A DNA stretch of 64,000 nucleotides from positions 6,109,724 through 6,173,723 of the forward strand of contig NZ_AP021879.1 in NCBI RefSeq assembly GCF_009689005.1. Reading direction: 5' to 3'. Shown here piece after piece: positions 1-9,338 of the stretch. Origin of the DNA: Desulfosarcina ovata subsp. ovata. GTDB lineage: Bacteria > Desulfobacterota > Desulfobacteria > Desulfobacterales > Desulfosarcinaceae. The position numbers and the translations under genes are program-made. Positions within the stretch are counted from its first letter, which is position 1. The number at the start of each line of letters is the position of its first letter. The notes under the pieces are model-generated. The model searched no databases and had not been told where the DNA came from. It saw nothing but the letters and a program-made list of their open reading frames with translations.

Positions 1-3000
1 AGAGCTACCATGTAGACTTGGGCGCAGGCGAGGATTACAGCCCGCCGTTGACCACCACCGGCAACCCGAAAATCGGGCACTTCGATTACAAGGAGACCTT
101 TAACCTTCCCTATATCAACGAGGCCAACGAAGACGGCCATCCTTTCCGGCGCACATTGGTGCTGGATCTGGGTGAGGACCTGGGTTTCCAGTGGGGCGCA
201 CCTTTTGCGGATCTGCGGGTCCAGGGCGTTGCTATCTTCGTGAACTTGGTCAAATTGGACGATAGCGGCCAAGTGGTGGAAGAAACCGGCGCCTGGGTCG
301 TGCCCGAACTGGTGACCTGGATCGTTGCCGAAGAGGACAGCTCAACTACCGATGAAACCCTGGCCGGAACCGATGGAACCGTGGTCGCGGTAGACGGGGA
401 GAGCATCGTTGCCGACACCGCGACCGGCGAGGTCTCAGGCTCCGAGGCGACCGAGGTGAAAAGTACCGGCAAGGGCAAGGTCGCCAAGGTCGAGCATCAG
501 AAGGCCCAGAAATCATGGGTCGTTGACGAGGCCGAAGAGGTCATTGCCTTTGACGGCGGCCGCTGGGGCTGGTGGTTCAAGTATGAGATGGCCCATCCCA
601 AGACCGGCCATTTCATCGATTCGCCCGTCGCGGGTCTCAGCGTGCAGACGCCGACCTATGAGGGGCTTACTGATGTGGACGGTGCCTTCGACTATTTTCC
701 CGGTGAAGAAGTGGAGATCGCCATCGGGTCGGTCGAGCTGGGTTATGGTGTGGCCGACCACAAGACTTCGCCACTGGATTTATACCCGTTGGCCGATACC
801 GATGACCCGCGGGTCATCAACATGGCCCGCCTGCTGCAGAGCCTGGATGCGGATGCCAGCCCCAAAAGCGGTATTTCGATTACGCCGGAAATTGCCGGTT
901 GTCTGGAGGCACAGGGTGTCCCGTACCCCGATTTTGCCTATGATGAGCAAATCGAGACCCTGATCCAGGGAACCATCGATTGCGCGGCAAGCCTGGAAAC
1001 GCCGGTGGCGCTTCTTGCGGTTTCCGCCGAGGATGCCCAGGCGCATCTGGAAGAGACGGTCAACAACCCCATGTTCCGCAAGAACGTTTCTAAGACGCCG
1101 GACCTGGCCAGCGCCAAGGCCAAGATGAATATAGCAACGGTGTGGTTTGACGCACGGCGCGCCAACGACGACCTGCTGACGGATCTCGGCGAGGAGATCG
1201 AGTACTACGACGAGGCCGGTGAGCTGATCCGCACTACCACGCAGGCTAAGCCGATCATCGTGACCTACACCGACGCGGATCCCGTAACCGGTGAGCATGA
1301 CGTTTATGCGGCGGTTTCCAGAGACGACGGTAAGACCTGGAAGCGCAAGAACCTGTCGCGCATGGCCGATCGTTCATCGTTCACGACTGCCAACGGCGAA
1401 CCGTATTACGGCGGCTGCAAAAAACCGGTTTTCCAGGTAAAGGGAAACAAGGTCCTCGTCGCCTGGTCGAGCAAATATGCACGAGGGGGCAAACCCCGTT
1501 ATGCAATAAAAGCGGATGATCCCGAAACAACGGATGTCGACGAGGGGGATGAATATCCTTACGACGATCCTTATGCGGTCGATGATATCTGGGGCGTGGC
1601 CGGACCGCAACGCTCCCATGATTACACCGAAGATGGCTTTACCGATGCAGCCGAGACCCCTTATGCTGCACTCGAGGTTCCCCATTCCGCGCTGTGGGTC
1701 TGCCGCGGGGTGATTGCCACCGCCAATGATGTAGACAACGGGGTCGGTGAGTTTGCCGGCGATATCGTCTGGTTCAAACCCGAGCGGGTCACCAGCGGCC
1801 GCCGCGATGTCAACCAGATCTTTGTGGGTGCGGCGGGAAGTGCCGGGTTTGCCATGGTCTGGCAGGAAGACCCTAATGGCGTCAAGCCCGGCAAAGCCCT
1901 CGGTCCCGGACCGGGCTGGGGCGGCGCCACGACCAGCCACAAAACCGACATCTGGTACAGTTATCTGGCTTGGGGCGACCACACCACGGTTGACGAGAAT
2001 TTTGTAGCGGGCGGTGACCCCGAGCATGAACTGGACGTTGTCTCGCGCCCCAAGGCCCTGGTGCCCATGTCCCTGCCGGTGCGCCTGACGGACAACGATG
2101 TTGTCAATACCGACAATATTATGGTCGAACTGGGGGTCGATGAGAACGGAAACTCAACTGGGATCCCTGTTGTTGATGACAATTATAAAGATCCCGAACA
2201 CCCACAGTATAACGCTTTGGGCTATATCCCGATAACAAACCCCGATGCAACATCCGATGATGCCGATGGGACGCACGCCTATGCATACATGGTACACGGA
2301 TTGATCGATGCCGGTAACGTCAGTGGCGCGCCTGCTGGTATCAACCAGAACGGATTTTATAAGTTTACAAACTATGAGGATGAAATCAAGCATGTTGCCA
2401 TCACCGAGGACGGCCGCCTGCTCGACGGCGACACCGGTGCATCGCGCGGCAACATCTTCCTGCAGCCGTATGCCTTCACCAAACCCGACGGCTCGATCGG
2501 CGTCAGTGCCTGGGCGATCATCACCTACGAGGAGACCAAGGGCGCCGGCGCCGGGCCTCCGGAGGATGTCGGGACCGGTGAACAGCCAGAAGACGGAACC
2601 GGGGAAGGTAACGACGCCTATTTGCCCGAAGAGGGCAAGAATGTCATCTACCACAGCTTTGACTTCAAGAACCCGGATCTGGTCTCTGCCGGCCGTATCG
2701 TCAACCGTCCCGAGTTTATCGATGCCGATGACGACAACTATGTTGACCCGGGGGAACTGGTCTACCTGGTGGACGAAGAAGGAGCTGAAATTCTGGACTA
2801 CCTGGGTCGTTCCCAACTGGCATACGAGAACGCCCGGCGCGGCCGTTTCCTGCCCCAGGGGCTTGGCGCTTTCGGCACGACCGGTACCACCCAGTTGATG
2901 GTGCACAAGCAGGGCCCCGAGGGATCAGGCCGTCCTTCGGATATCCTGTTGCGGCGTTGGGTAATTCCTGAATATGGAACTACTTATAAAAAAGTAGCCA

Positions 3001-4106
3001 AGCAAAAAGATGGCATTCTTGTCGGATACAATATCGAGGATGCGGACAGCAACACGTTCAACCCCTACGACGCAGATTGCATTGTCGGTACCTGGGTCGT
3101 GGATCCAGACAGTGGCCAAGGCTACTACGCCGACGGTGTCCAGAACGTGAGTTCGGTGACGCCGACGGTCACAACTGATAGCCAGGGCGATCCTGACCAG
3201 GACGATGCCTATGGAGCGGTCAAAGTCGTTGAGTGGACCCAGACCGTTGAAAACCTGGATGATCCCACCGGCGCGAGGGTCTATGACGAAAATGGCGATT
3301 TGGTTTACGACGCAGATGGGAATATGCAAACCATAGGAAACCCCTTTGACGATGCCCGCGCCCATCGCGGTGCCATCCGCGGCGACTTTGTTACCGTGGG
3401 CTTCAGCTACACTGCCAACTGGGCGGCTGCCCGCAACGGGAATGACAACTACAACTTTTACATTCGCCGGTCGTTTGACGGCGGCCAGACCTGGATAACC
3501 GATCCTGATGGAAGCGGGGTTGATCACTGTCGAACCTGGACCTACCCGAGCGGTACGCAAAGTGCCGGTGACAAGGTCGAGGAGTGCAACTTCTACGAGG
3601 CTGGCGAATTCGAAGCGATGCGCAATCTCTCACAACTCCCGAACCACAAGGAGTCGGTGATCGAGCCGCGTATCGTAGCTGTCCCGGGAACGATCAAGTC
3701 CGGCGGCGTCTGGACCGGTATTGCGGAAGACAAGCAGGATGCGGCTGTTTTCTATGTCGCCTATGGAACATCCACCAACCCCAAAAAGGATCCCGAAACC
3801 GGTGAGCAGGAAGAACCGGTCCCCCAGGATTTGTTCTGGAGCGTTTCCGTCGATAAGGGGGAAACGTATTATGAAAAGGAATGGGTGGTGAACCCTGACA
3901 GTGATGGGGCAAATGCCGGTGAAACGGTTACGGGTTGGGACTGGATGGCCAAAGGCGACCAGGAGCAGGGCGAAGTGCAGTTGCGTATGACGCCGGACGG
4001 TTCCCGTTTCTACGGCAGCTGGTTGGATGAAGGGGCCGAAGGCAGTGATATCGTCTTCCGCCGCATTATGCCGCCGGTGTTCGATGCCAACGTAGCCGCT
4101 GAATAA
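1..4106 (+). CDS. Large BNR/Asp-box surface or secreted protein, 5' truncated
   Basis: The reading frame is open to the left edge of the window, so the N terminus (and any signal peptide) is missing. At least 1,362 residues remain. Two good Asp-box motifs (S-x-D-x-G-x-T-W) are visible: SRDDGKTW encoded at 1317-1340 and SFDGGQTW at 3471-3494. A degenerate third, SVDKGETYY, lies at 3846-3872. Such motifs mark sialidase-like beta-propeller blades but do not prove sialidase activity. The protein is rich in Asp, Gly and Tyr, as is usual for calcium-binding exported proteins. It resembles the very large 'choice-of-anchor' type exported proteins of Desulfobacterota (recognition from memory, not a search). 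No transmembrane or LPXTG-like tail is seen at the C terminus. Function is not known. Confidence 0.7.
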   Translation, partial: SYHVDLGAGEDYSPPLTTTGNPKIGHFDYKETFNLPYINEANEDGHPFRRTLVLDLGEDLGFQWGAPFADLRVQGVAIFVNLVKLDDSGQVVEETGAWVVPELVTWIVAEEDSSTTDETLAGTDGTVVAVDGESIVADTATGEVSGSEATEVKSTGKGKVAKVEHQKAQKSWVVDEAEEVIAFDGGRWGWWFKYEMAHPKTGHFIDSPVAGLSVQTPTYEGLTDVDGAFDYFPGEEVEIAIGSVELGYGVADHKTSPLDLYPLADTDDPRVINMARLLQSLDADASPKSGISITPEIAGCLEAQGVPYPDFAYDEQIETLIQGTIDCAASLETPVALLAVSAEDAQAHLEETVNNPMFRKNVSKTPDLASAKAKMNIATVWFDARRANDDLLTDLGEEIEYYDEAGELIRTTTQAKPIIVTYTDADPVTGEHDVYAAVSRDDGKTWKRKNLSRMADRSSFTTANGEPYYGGCKKPVFQVKGNKVLVAWSSKYARGGKPRYAIKADDPETTDVDEGDEYPYDDPYAVDDIWGVAGPQRSHDYTEDGFTDAAETPYAALEVPHSALWVCRGVIATANDVDNGVGEFAGDIVWFKPERVTSGRRDVNQIFVGAAGSAGFAMVWQEDPNGVKPGKALGPGPGWGGATTSHKTDIWYSYLAWGDHTTVDENFVAGGDPEHELDVVSRPKALVPMSLPVRLTDNDVVNTDNIMVELGVDENGNSTGIPVVDDNYKDPEHPQYNALGYIPITNPDATSDDADGTHAYAYMVHGLIDAGNVSGAPAGINQNGFYKFTNYEDEIKHVAITEDGRLLDGDTGASRGNIFLQPYAFTKPDGSIGVSAWAIITYEETKGAGAGPPEDVGTGEQPEDGTGEGNDAYLPEEGKNVIYHSFDFKNPDLVSAGRIVNRPEFIDADDDNYVDPGELVYLVDEEGAEILDYLGRSQLAYENARRGRFLPQGLGAFGTTGTTQLMVHKQGPEGSGRPSDILLRRWVIPEYGTTYKKVAKQKDGILVGYNIEDADSNTFNPYDADCIVGTWVVDPDSGQGYYADGVQNVSSVTPTVTTDSQGDPDQDDAYGAVKVVEWTQTVENLDDPTGARVYDENGDLVYDADGNMQTIGNPFDDARAHRGAIRGDFVTVGFSYTANWAAARNGNDNYNFYIRRSFDGGQTWITDPDGSGVDHCRTWTYPSGTQSAGDKVEECNFYEAGEFEAMRNLSQLPNHKESVIEPRIVAVPGTIKSGGVWTGIAEDKQDAAVFYVAYGTSTNPKKDPETGEQEEPVPQDLFWSVSVDKGETYYEKEWVVNPDSDGANAGETVTGWDWMAKGDQEQGEVQLRMTPDGSRFYGSWLDEGAEGSDIVFRRIMPPVFDANVAAE

Positions 4107-4136
4107 ACAGAAGTGCTAACCAACTAACAATCCTAT

Positions 4137-4174
4137 CAGGCGCGCTTCGGAATGCTACTTTCGGGGCGCGCCTG
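4137..4174. terminator. Inverted repeat after the surface-protein gene
   Basis: Perfect 9-bp arms (CAGGCGCGC at 4137-4145, GCGCGCCTG at 4166-4174) enclose a 20-nt loop, 31 bp after the stop codon. There is no T-run after it, so it is a weak candidate for an intrinsic terminator or an mRNA 3' end stabiliser. Confidence 0.4.
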
Positions 4175-4350
4175 AATTCCAAGTAAGAACCTTCTATAAT
4201 TTTCCCGGCAAAAGCTCCCCTTCCTCTTTTCGTGTTTCAGCGGGTCTGCTTGAGGATCGTCGCATTGGAAAAAAATGCAGTTGCCTTGTAACCATTTCCT
4301 ATGTGATCCGTTTAAATGCTAAGAAATACAATTACAGACCTGGAGGACAT

Positions 4351-5211
4351 ATGAAAAGAATTCTACTGATCGTTTTTATCATCGCCGGTTTTCAGGCGGT
4401 GGCGTTTGCCGAGGAATCGCAAGAACTCTCCCAGGCGGCCATGCAAAGCATTCAGCAGCAGATCCGTGAAATGAGTGACCTCGGGATTCCCGAAACGCCG
4501 GCGCGTGAAATGTTGACTCAGATGGTCCAGAACCGCTTCCGGCAACAAATCCAGGTGCAGGCCCGGCAAGTGGTGATGGATGCCGCCAGGGCAGGGCTGC
4601 CCACCGAGCCGGTGATGAACAAAGCCATGGAGGGGATGGCCAAAAAAGCCGGTGAAGAGCAGGTCGTCCGTGCCATGGAGACCGTGCGCAATCGGTACGC
4701 GGTGGCCAATCGGATGGCCCGCTCTCTACCTGTTGAATCCCGGATCGATGCCGCCACCCGGGCCGTTGCGGACAGCCTGGCGGCAGGCATGCAAACTGCG
4801 GACATGGAAGCCGTGATGGCGCAACTTCAGGTGCGGACCCGCCAGCAGACCCGCAACCGTGCGGAAAAAATGGAATTGGCTATCCAGACCATGCAGACCG
4901 TACGCACCATGGCGCGCCTGGGTATCCCCTCGACGGAGGTTGCCGAGACCCTGGGACAGGCCTTGCAAAATGGATACACCTACCGGGAAATGAAGCAGTT
5001 GCGCCATCGGATGGCCAAACAGATCCGCTTTGCTTCCCCCCGCCAAATTGCCAGCCAGCATGCCGGTTCAATCGGTAAGGGCGGCACGAGCGGAAGTTCC
5101 AGCGGTCATGGCAGTGGTGGCGGGTCTGGAAACGGTGGATCTGGTGGTGGATCCGGGGGCGGCGGATCTGGAGGCGGTTCCGGTGGTGGTGGATCCGGTG
5201 GCGCAAGGTAG
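4351..5211 (+). CDS. Exported protein with Gly/Ser-rich C-terminal tail
   Basis: The ATG at 4351 is chosen over an in-frame ATG at 4303 because GGAGG lies just before it and a clean signal peptide follows (MKRILLIVFIIAGFQAVAFA, then EES). The mature protein (about 265 residues) is helical and rich in Met, Gln, Arg and Ala with no recognised domain. Its last 45 or so residues are almost pure Gly/Ser in GGGS/GGGGS-like units, which suggests a flexible tether or low-complexity surface tail. It sits 73 bp before another exported protein and upstream of an ECF sigma operon. Function unknown. Confidence 0.75.
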   Translation: MKRILLIVFIIAGFQAVAFAEESQELSQAAMQSIQQQIREMSDLGIPETPAREMLTQMVQNRFRQQIQVQARQVVMDAARAGLPTEPVMNKAMEGMAKKAGEEQVVRAMETVRNRYAVANRMARSLPVESRIDAATRAVADSLAAGMQTADMEAVMAQLQVRTRQQTRNRAEKMELAIQTMQTVRTMARLGIPSTEVAETLGQALQNGYTYREMKQLRHRMAKQIRFASPRQIASQHAGSIGKGGTSGSSSGHGSGGGSGNGGSGGGSGGGGSGGGSGGGGSGGAR

Positions 5212-5284
5212 ATTTTCTGGAATAATCCTGATTCGACCTCAATTTTTAAACCAAGCAGTTTCTATTCGAGAAAGGAAGGCTTAC

Positions 5285-5803
5285 ATGCGTTCGATAACCT
5301 CATCTTCGTTTCGTGCAAGATTTTTCATGATCCTGTCGGCATTCGTTGCTATCAGCCTGTTATATGTGCCGATCATTTGTGCCAGCATGGTCGTTGCACC
5401 ATCGAAAATCGTGGTCAACAGCAACACCAATACTGAGAATTATAGAAAGAACAATAATGACGACAACACCGTCAAGGCCATCATCCCATACTATCTCGAG
5501 GAAGATGAGGTGGTCATCGAAGACCCGAGTGGCATCACGATGACGATCTCTTACGATTCCGGCGGCGATGACGAACCGACCGTTTCGATCGTGGTCGATG
5601 CCATTTCCCTTCGGTACTGCTACATCGACGACAACCTGATCATCGAATTTGATCGTGAATATATTGAAGGCGAGGTGCTTGATTTGAGTGGCACCGTTGA
5701 TGTGGTTGTGGACGGCACTTTCTACTTGGAAGACCAGGATGAACCGAAAACTGTTAACGAAACCGGCGCGATATTCATATACAATCCATCCGCAGAAAAG
5801 TAG
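5285..5803 (+). CDS. Small exported hypothetical protein
   Basis: The start at 5285 is preceded by GGAAGG and gives 172 residues; a longer in-frame extension to 5030 would overlap the previous gene and is unlikely. Residues 10-33 form a hydrophobic segment after a basic start, consistent with a signal peptide or N-terminal anchor. The remainder is acidic (Asp/Glu) and beta-rich in appearance, with no Cys cluster or catalytic motif recognised. It lies between the Gly-rich exported protein and the ECF sigma gene. Function unknown. Confidence 0.6.
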   Translation: MRSITSSSFRARFFMILSAFVAISLLYVPIICASMVVAPSKIVVNSNTNTENYRKNNNDDNTVKAIIPYYLEEDEVVIEDPSGITMTISYDSGGDDEPTVSIVVDAISLRYCYIDDNLIIEFDREYIEGEVLDLSGTVDVVVDGTFYLEDQDEPKTVNETGAIFIYNPSAEK

Positions 5804-6070
5804 CCAACCCGCTTGCCAGAGGCAACCTTGTCATGAGTTTTCAATTGGCATACGAAAACGCAATAATCGATTGTCGATGTTCAATCGACCGCCGGCAGTT
5901 CCACCACTCTATCCATATTCCCGAAAGGCGGGTGGTACCGGATCGTCGAACCGTAAACAAGACACCACGACATCTGACTTAGTGCCGGCCGGTAAGTCGC
6001 AGGAGGCTTTCCCCTGAAAAGTGAGCCAGCGGATTGCTTGCCGACAGTATTTTTTCCGGACAATCGCTGA

Positions 6071-6556
6071 ATGGGACCAGTGAAAAACGGGGCCAATTTT
6101 TACAACCAAAACAAGGGGCGGCTGTACGCGTATCTGCTGCGCATGACGGGAGACACCCACATGGCCACAGAACTGGTGCAGGAGAGCTTTGTCCGTTACC
6201 TGGGCCGTTATGGCGAGCAGGAGAGCCGCACCTTGCTTTACACCATCGCCCGCAATGCGGCGCTGGATGCGTTGCGTAAAAAGAGAGCCGATCCGATGGC
6301 CGATGTGGATGCCCACCCGGACCCGGCCGGCGATCCGGAGCAGCAGATGATCGATCGAGAGGCGCTGGCCCGTATGCTGGCGGCCATCGGACAATTGGCG
6401 CCGGTGGAACGGGAGCTGATCTCCCTGGTGGTCACTGCGGATCTTACCTATCGCGAGATTGCCCGGGTGTTGAATCTGAGCGAGGCCAACGTCAAGGTAA
6501 AGGTACACCGGGCCCGGACAAGGCTAAGGGAAATACTCGGTTCAGGAGGTGGCTGA
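6071..6556 (+). CDS. ECF-type RNA polymerase sigma factor
   Basis: A 161-residue protein with the two-domain layout of extracytoplasmic-function sigma factors. Region 2 is near residues 15-75 (...MATELVQESFVRYL..., ...LYTIARNAALDALRK...). Region 4 is a helix-turn-helix near residues 108-155 (LTYREIARVLNLSEANVKVK). A stop codon directly precedes the ATG, so an earlier start is excluded; no clear Shine-Dalgarno is seen. Its stop overlaps the next start (TGATG), which argues for translational coupling with the membrane protein that follows, the probable anti-sigma factor. Confidence 0.88.
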   Translation: MGPVKNGANFYNQNKGRLYAYLLRMTGDTHMATELVQESFVRYLGRYGEQESRTLLYTIARNAALDALRKKRADPMADVDAHPDPAGDPEQQMIDREALARMLAAIGQLAPVERELISLVVTADLTYREIARVLNLSEANVKVKVHRARTRLREILGSGGG

Positions 6557-7122
6557 TGGACGACTTTCTGGCAAGCATGTATATTGACAATGAACTGGAC
6601 CTTGACGAAAAAGTCCAATTTGTGGACAAAATCCATTCGGAGCAGCCCTTTTACCAGGATACCCGCGAACTCCTCCTGCAGGAGAAGCGGTTGCGCATGC
6701 CTGTCGATATGGCCATGCTGCCGGACCGTCCGCCGGTGCCGGAGGCCAAACAGCGCTGGCTCAGGCGACTGATCCGGCCGGTGGCCTATGCCACGGCCGG
6801 GTTTGCCTTCGCCGCGCTGCTGCTTTTTGTTTCTTTTTCTCCACCGGCACCGGCACCCCAAGTCAACCGGTTTGTCATTTATGAACCGTCCGCCCGTCAG
6901 GTGGAGTTGGCCGGTTCCTTTACCGGCTGGCAGCGGAGGCCCCTGCAGCCTGTCGGGAACAGTGGCTACTGGGAAGTTCAACTGAAGGTGCCCTCCGGTG
7001 AGCACCGTTTCGCTTATATTCTTGACGGGGATCGCCAAATGGCGGATCCGACGCTGCCGGGGCGCGAAAGGGACGATTTCGGCGGTGAAAACTCAATCCT
7101 TACCGTGGAGGGCCAGGTTTGA
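6556..7122 (+). CDS. Anti-sigma-like membrane protein with E-set (CBM48/AMPK-type) domain
   Basis: 188 residues. The start overlaps the sigma factor stop and has AGGAGG at 6544-6549. Residues 1-70 are charged and presumably cytoplasmic, opening with a DxxLDxxL-type helical stretch like short anti-sigma N-termini. Residues 76-94 form one transmembrane helix. Residues 105-185 form a glycogen-binding/isoamylase early-set-like fold with VELAGSFTGW, WEVQLKVPSGEHRFAYILDG and a final DDFGGENS. Position and topology suggest it holds the sigma factor and senses a periplasmic, perhaps carbohydrate, signal. The anti-sigma role is inferred from context; no zinc-binding HxxxCxxC motif is present. Confidence 0.72.
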   Translation: MDDFLASMYIDNELDLDEKVQFVDKIHSEQPFYQDTRELLLQEKRLRMPVDMAMLPDRPPVPEAKQRWLRRLIRPVAYATAGFAFAALLLFVSFSPPAPAPQVNRFVIYEPSARQVELAGSFTGWQRRPLQPVGNSGYWEVQLKVPSGEHRFAYILDGDRQMADPTLPGRERDDFGGENSILTVEGQV

Positions 7123-7442
7123 AACCGATGGTGTGGATGGCTGTGGCGGGCTGCCTGCTGATTGCCGGGTGTGCTGCCCACGATTATCGTCGGGAGGGAC
7201 GCGCCGTGACCCTGATCCTCAGAAAACCAGATGCGCACGAGGTCGTTTTGCTCACATCCCTCGACCGGTTCAGTCCGCGGCCGGCCAAAAACATTTCCGG
7301 GGCATGGGAGGTGACGCTGCCGGCCACTCAACCGTTCCGGTACTTCTACCGGATCGACGGTGTGCCCTTTGTTCCCGATTGCCCTTTGAAAGAAAAAGAC
7401 GACTTTGGGTCTGAGAACTGTGTTTTCGACCCGCAATTATAG
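7119..7442 (+). CDS. Small lipoprotein with E-set (CBM48-like) domain
   Basis: 107 residues starting at TTG 7119 (overlapping the previous stop) or ATG 7128. A lipoprotein signal ends in the lipobox LIAGC. The rest matches the periplasmic domain of the gene before it: VTLILRKPDAHEVVLL, WEVTLPATQPFRYFYRIDG, and a DDFGSEN end parallel to DDFGGEN. It looks like a stand-alone paralogue of that sensor domain, anchored to a membrane by lipid. Third gene of the ECF operon. Confidence 0.7.
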   Translation: MKPMVWMAVAGCLLIAGCAAHDYRREGRAVTLILRKPDAHEVVLLTSLDRFSPRPAKNISGAWEVTLPATQPFRYFYRIDGVPFVPDCPLKEKDDFGSENCVFDPQL

Positions 7443-7470
7443 TGCTTCCCGGGTCGGCATCTATCCCCGA

Positions 7471-8910
7471 TCAGGATGATGACGCCGGCCGCTGCTTTAC
7501 TTTGTACACCACCTCCACACGATTTTTGGCTCCGTTCTCCAACTTCAGGGAGGAGGGGGGCAGCACCAGACTGACCGTTGTCGTTCCCCCGGTGGTAATC
7601 CCGTCCAGGGGGATTTTTTCGGTGTAGATGGTCTCGATCTGCTTGAGCATGAGGCTGCCGCCCACAATCGTGATCTTGTCGGGAATCAGCCGGGCCTCTT
7701 CCAGAATCAATTCCTTGGGCAGCTTGCCGGACCACTCCGCCTGAATCGCCACGGTTTTTTGAACCGGTACGTCGAGGTTGACCTCCAGTGCCTGGGGATC
7801 CACCTGTTTGAGCTGGATTCCCGGCGGGAGGGTGATGGTGTTTCTTGATATGGGAACCAGATTGCCGCCCGGCACCGCATTGTCCAGGCTCAGCTTGACC
7901 TTGACCTGATCGGGGCGAATCGACTTGATCAGGGAGCCCGAACCGGACAGCTGCAGGCTGACACTGCTGGCCGAAGCGGAGAAAATTTCCATTTTGGGGT
8001 CGCGGTTCATGAATTCCACCGGCACTTCCAATGTGACCAGGGTTTCCAGGCCACGCGCGAAACTGAACCAGATGCCCGTAATGCTCAGCAGGCAGATCAT
8101 GGCCGCGATGCTCAGTTCCATGGTCTGGCGTTTCATTCCGCCACGGTCAGCGGCCTCTCCCGCATGTTCACGCAGAATCCGGTCGAGTTCGATGTTGTCG
8201 TTGATCTGAATGATTTTGTCTTCCTGGAAGACGGTGACCCGCCCACGCTCTTCAGAAACAACAATCACCAGCGCGTCGCTCTGCTCGGCAAGGCCCACGG
8301 CGGCACGGTGGCGGGTGCCGAAATTGCCGGGCAGGTCGTTCCGCTTGGAGAGCGGTAAAATGGCGGCCACCTCGGTGATCTGATCGCCCTGGACGATGGT
8401 AGCACCGTCATGAACCGGTGTGCCGTGCCAGAAAATGCTCAGCAGCATTTCCCGGGAGAGCTTTCCCTGCCAGACCACCCCGCTTTGCACCACCGCCTCG
8501 AGTCCTTTTTTCAGCGGCAGGACGATCAGGGCGCCCAGTTTGCGCCGGGCCAGTTCATAGACGCTTTCCACAATGATGTCCACCGGCGTGCGTACCTGAC
8601 GTTGGGGAATCCCCCAGAAAAAAGATTTAAAATCGCGGGTCTGCAGAACACTGGCGATCTCGTTGCGGAAAACAATGATGATGATCAGGGCGGCGGCGGT
8701 AATGATGCCCTGCATGGCCCAGGAGGTGACGATCAGGCCCATGTTCACGGCCAACCGTTCCGTCATCCAGAGCATGGCAATGGCAATAATCATCCGGATG
8801 ACGTTGGTTCCCCGAAACAGCACGTAAAGCCTGAAGAGGATGTAACTGTTGAACAGGATGTCGGCGATATCCTGCCAGCGCAATCCTGGAGAAAATGGAG
8901 TTGGATCCAT
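7471..8910 (-). CDS. Diadenylate cyclase (DAC) fused to YbbR/CdaR-like domain
   Basis: 479 residues from an ATG at 8910, 5 bp after the upstream gene. Residues 14-80 hold about three membrane helices. Residues 95-245 are the DisA_N/DAC cyclase domain with the DGA (168-170) and RHR (200-202) motifs that bind ATP and form c-di-AMP. A further membrane helix (about 268-286) is followed by YbbR-like repeats to the end. In Firmicutes these are two proteins, the cyclase CdaA and its regulator CdaR; here they are joined in one chain. The expected product is the second messenger c-di-AMP, usually tied to potassium and envelope control. It is convergent with the ECF operon, 28 bp away. Confidence 0.88.
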   Translation of the reverse strand: MDPTPFSPGLRWQDIADILFNSYILFRLYVLFRGTNVIRMIIAIAMLWMTERLAVNMGLIVTSWAMQGIITAAALIIIIVFRNEIASVLQTRDFKSFFWGIPQRQVRTPVDIIVESVYELARRKLGALIVLPLKKGLEAVVQSGVVWQGKLSREMLLSIFWHGTPVHDGATIVQGDQITEVAAILPLSKRNDLPGNFGTRHRAAVGLAEQSDALVIVVSEERGRVTVFQEDKIIQINDNIELDRILREHAGEAADRGGMKRQTMELSIAAMICLLSITGIWFSFARGLETLVTLEVPVEFMNRDPKMEIFSASASSVSLQLSGSGSLIKSIRPDQVKVKLSLDNAVPGGNLVPISRNTITLPPGIQLKQVDPQALEVNLDVPVQKTVAIQAEWSGKLPKELILEEARLIPDKITIVGGSLMLKQIETIYTEKIPLDGITTGGTTTVSLVLPPSSLKLENGAKNRVEVVYKVKQRPASSS

Positions 8911-8915
8911 GGGGC

Positions 8916-9338
8916 TTAATCCGTAATACTGAAGCGCAGGGTGTGTAAAATAGTGTCGTTTTCGTCGGTGATTTCCACCCGCCACGGGCCCTTGTCGGAT
9001 TCCCTCAACTGCATGCTGGTAAATGAGGACCAGCGGGGCGGATTGATGGTCAGCCGTTTATCCGTGATCAAGCTGCCTTTGCGGTACCACTTATGGTGGA
9101 TAAAGGTCTGTTTGGGAACCGTGTCAAAGTCAGTGAAGCATGAGACCCGTCCCAGCTCAATGGAAAATACAACGGCCGGATTGACCGGTGCATACTCCTG
9201 GATGGTTTCGCACATGACGGCCCTGATCAGGGTCAGCTTTTCTGCAGGGGCGGCGGTTTGGCTCCAGGCGCAGGGGACGGGGACCAGGAAGATGGCGATC
9301 AAAAGAATCAAGACCCATTTCAAGGACTTCGTTTGCAT
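8916..9338 (-). CDS. Exported DUF2914-like protein
   Basis: 140 residues from ATG 9338 (a GTG at 9347 is also in frame). A signal peptide is clear (VLILLIAIFLVPVPCAWS). The mature part has an Ig-like look: CETIQEYAPVNPAVVFSIELGRVSCFTDFD, IHHKWYRKG, and a closing WRVEITDENDTILHTLRFSI. This pattern matches DUF2914 proteins, whose function is not known. It is 5 bp upstream of the diadenylate cyclase gene and probably in one transcript with it. Confidence 0.75.
   Translation of the reverse strand: MQTKSLKWVLILLIAIFLVPVPCAWSQTAAPAEKLTLIRAVMCETIQEYAPVNPAVVFSIELGRVSCFTDFDTVPKQTFIHHKWYRKGSLITDKRLTINPPRWSSFTSMQLRESDKGPWRVEITDENDTILHTLRFSITD

Noticed and set aside
5804..6070. Riboswitch-like folding upstream of the ECF sigma gene
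   Set aside because: Some short inverted stretches are present, but no known aptamer core could be matched by eye.
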